Assembly: GCA_035771165.1 (NCBI GenBank)
Contig: JAWNZC010000237.1
Span: forward strand, 752,501 to 816,500
Direction of reading: 5' to 3'
Length of the DNA: 64,000 bases
From: Paragorgia papillata
Lineage: Eukaryota; Cnidaria; Anthozoa; Scleralcyonacea; Coralliidae
The notes under the pieces were generated by a model. That model searched no databases. It worked only from the letters and a program-made list of their open reading frames with translations, and was not told the origin of the DNA. Position 1 is the stretch's first letter, and each line of letters begins with the position of its first letter. The position numbers and the translations under genes are program-made. Below are positions 61,041 through 64,000 of the stretch, piece after piece.

Positions 61041-61140
61041 TTAGTCTCCCGGCCGCGCGATGGCGATTTGCCGATTTCATGGCGAGTTGCTCTTGAACAA
61101 AGCCTCTTGCCATTTTATGGATGTTTTTGAATATTTCCAC

Positions 61141-61440
61141 GACATTTCTTGGCACACTACACAGCAGTCGTCTCAAACAAAGATGCCAGAGTAGTCGGAC
61201 TGTCAGCGAATCAAGGTGTATTAAAAATAATTGGAAACTTTATTCTTTAAACTGAAGGAGTGAAGGACGTCAGAGAACAGTCATGTTTAATAATTGCGAA
61301 ACCGAGGTTTGGCCGAGTTGTCTCCAGATGATCAGTGGTTGTCTCTTTTGAACGAAGCTTTTATTGCCATTTTATCGATGTTTTTGAATATTTGAAAGAC
61401 ATTTCACTGTTTCTCAGTTGTTTACTTGTTTGAGTAGCTT
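61141..61440 (+). repeat. Large inverted repeat, right copy
   Basis: Partner of 52267-52561, 9 kb away. Directly before it (61080-61140) is a diverged extra copy of its inner segment (CCATTTTATGGATGTTTTTG), absent on the left. Confidence 0.75.
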
Positions 61441-64000
61441 TGCAAGTGACCGAGTTATAGACTATAGTTGATCAGTTTAAATGCGGCTGACAATTGTCTC
61501 AATTCATCATAAACATGCTTCCAAAGGCTTTACAATGTTTACAACTGCACACGCCGGGGATCGCGGTAGACCTAGTACGTAAAAGATGACGAGCTATTTC
61601 AAAACAGGTTGGTCCTGGCCTTGCTGCTTGATAGTCCGACAACTACAAAATGCAAGTATAATAATAAGCACCAAATAGAGCAAATACCGGAAAGATATCA
61701 AATGTTGAACAGTGTTCAGTGCATGTCTAGATATCGCGTGTCGTATTACATTTGGAAACATGTGTTTTAAAACATGTTTAAATATTTTCTGTTTGTCCGA
61801 ATTCAAATAAATTCTATATCAAAATGATCGCTTGAATCTGCCGAATCCGACACTATAGGTTTTGTCTACTAAATATATTAGATCCGTTGTTTAATTTTCG
61901 GAAAAACGGCCTTGTTTACAATTAAACTACATTAGCAAACCTTCGGCGCTTCCTGCTATTTGTGAAAATCTATGCAATTATGCATTGCCATTGTCATGTA
62001 GTCTTGCTAGAGTACGCACACGCTACGCGAAGCTTTCAGAAATCAGTAGCCCAAGTGAACGCCTGAGCAGGAGTCTTGTTTTTGAATAGATTGTCCACAG
62101 ACTGTCAGCTCCCTCTGGCCCTCCAAAGACAGCTAGGCTATAGTTCAGGTGTAGCAATCTGCGATTGTCCCCGTGCTGAGTTTATATATAAATTTATCTA
62201 ATCGACGTTATGTCCAGAATAATCAAAATTTTGCCTTGAAATAGTTGATTGAAGAAAACCTCCAAAAGTTACTCAAAAACTTTGCTGCTTTTGCCAATAC
62301 TTGAGATTAATAGTAAGTGCGTTTTCAATGCAAAATATCATTTGATCATGATCGGCTTGTGAATGTATTACGACATTTACGTACTGTATTTATAAGATGT
62401 CCTCTAGCAATCATTTCATTCGCTTAGATATAAGGCTAAACCTTGTAGCTAAAAAAAATCTTTAATCATAAATCTGTATTTGACCATAACACTTATCCTA
62501 ATCATAACCCTATAACACTAATCTCAACCGAACTATAAGTAATAGTTAAAATATGAGCGGCCGATCTTTATCCTTATCAAATTCTTACTTATTCAACACT
62601 TATATACAAATTCAACACCTTACTTATCTAAACCAACACCTTACTTATCAAATTCTAAGTGTACACGATGAACACTTTGTTTAATGTTTTAACAGAATTT
62701 ACAAATATTGATTAAACATTCATTTCTTTTGAATTTTCCTTATGAATTATTAATGATTTGATAACTCTAAACTGAAACTTATCAACTTTTATTATTTATT
62801 ACATAAAATAGGGTGGTTTATTGATTTCTCCGCCACTAATAAAATCGAGAATCTCACATGTGTTGATTAACGTCATGAAACGGTCGATTTGATATAGTAT
62901 ACTTCCCTAGATATTATAATACAACCAGAATTTGGAAGAAGATTAACCAATTTTGGTTGTTATAATGATATAGATTGAGCTGATCTGCATGGACAGCAAA
63001 AATGCGAGACCATCTGTGATAAATAATAAAAGTGACTCATCGTTTTGCTTTAGTAGTTATATAAGGCACTTGCACTTGTACGTTATTCGTTAATGAGATT
63101 TTTTGAAAAGCCTCTGTGGTAATATGTGAATTCACATGCAACTGCAGGGGCGCAACTAGAAAATTTCGAGGGCAGGGGTTGAACGCAAAAAAAGGGCAAA
63201 GTCGTTCAGTATTCTAAACAATTTGCAGAGGTGTCAAAAATAGATACGCAATGCGTACATGTGACTACCGTTGTTAAGCACAGAAAGAGATATAGACTTA
63301 AGAAGCAATGCATGAAAATGTGTGAAAAGCACACAGACACACGCACAAAAAAATGATAGTTCAGTATTTTAAATAATTTTATACATGTATTGCTAATTTG
63401 AACATGGCACATACTATACATACATCTTTACTGGCTGTTTCCAAAACAGCATATATTCGCATCATAAACATGCCCCCAAGTTTTACACGAAGTGAACTTG
63501 TAAAATTCAGATTTTTGTATGAAGCCTGGATAGCTTATCTGGTGGATAAACCCTAGTTAGAGAACCACTCTAGTGGTGCTTTCAACAACCCAATTTAACT
63601 TTTATCCACTGAACAGCACTATCAGGTACATAACTATTCAGTGGATACAATTTTATATTAGATTGTTCAAAGCATGATTAGTGCTGTTCTTTAGCTAGAA
63701 CTTATCAACTAGATAAGGTATCTCGGCTTTGTACAACTCACCCCAGATCATATACATGTAGATTATTTTTGTGGAAACACCATGTAAAATATTTATAGCA
63801 TTTCAGCCTGTTGACTCAGGCCGAAAGCTTACCAAATAAATATTCTTCATGGTGTTTCCACAAAAATAATCAATATTACATTATCACCACGAAAACTTTC
63901 AAAGAATTAATCACCCCAGATAAATATCAACATTATGTTCCAAAACAACATTTTACCTGCCATAAATATGCTGTCAGTGACATTCAAGTATAATGCACAT
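61441..64000. other. Right end of window without recognised gene
   Basis: AT-rich sequence with an inverse copy of the 2390 repeat (62546-62770), a CAGGGGCG relic (63147) and a hairpin around CATGGTGTTTCCACAAAAAT (63759-63871). Open frames of 60-71 codons show no coding features. Confidence 0.5.

Overview
This is a window of animal nuclear DNA. The best fit is an anthozoan cnidarian (coral or sea-anemone type). It has small spliced exons with GT/AG borders, large introns packed with short palindromic DNA transposons, many micro- and minisatellites, LINE 3' ends, and 5S-rRNA- and tRNA-derived SINEs. The cnidarian assignment is an inference from gene style and repeat families. There is no sign of bacterial organisation. 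Most long open frames in the window come from tandem repeats and are not genes.

Two genes are certain, both on the minus strand. (1) 2183-17998 holds the first six coding exons of a laminin alpha chain of the alpha3/alpha5 class: signal peptide, LN domain and the first three LE repeats. The rest of the gene lies beyond the left edge. (2) 21399-37155 is a complete nine-exon DNALI1 (axonemal dynein light intermediate chain p28/p33). Its exons join without any frame conflict into 260 residues.

Three further genes are less certain. A single-exon tropomyosin-like coiled-coil gene lies at 41844-42737 on the minus strand. The 3' exons of an unrecognised minus-strand gene lie at 48647-50967, split by a 1.9 kb 28-bp satellite. 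A small four-exon minus-strand gene (28376-30368, 76 residues) lies inside DNALI1 intron 4. This small gene sits in the middle of a 4.4 kb repeat-bounded element (about 27041-31470) whose two ends mirror each other, so it is probably transposon cargo or a transposon gene.

Layout. 1-2180: laminin intron sequence with foldback elements. 2183-17998: laminin, with introns holding 20-21 bp minisatellites, a LINE tail, a 5S SINE, a tRNA SINE, hAT elements and a hAT nested in a Harbinger-type MITE. 18000-21400: intergenic, CT tract and a foldback element. 21400-37155: DNALI1, with nested TTAA/Harbinger elements, a palindrome holding a tRNA-like sequence, the gene-bearing element, a hammerhead-like motif and a 1 kb CTGT array. 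37160-41840: hAT, LINE and MITE relics. 41844-42737: coiled-coil gene. 42740-48640: nested MITEs and a dead LINE reverse transcriptase. 48647-50967: unknown gene with its satellite. 51050-51750: GGAA array. 52267-61440: nested elements between two inverted 295-bp repeats, including a 1.72 kb transposon with a 9-bp target duplication carrying a broken CRLC-type zinc-binding domain. 61440-64000: repeat debris, no gene seen.

The genes share no pathway: laminin is extracellular matrix and DNALI1 is ciliary. The shared theme is mobile DNA filling and rearranging introns. Exon borders were read by eye from splice signals and reading phase; transcript data were not available.
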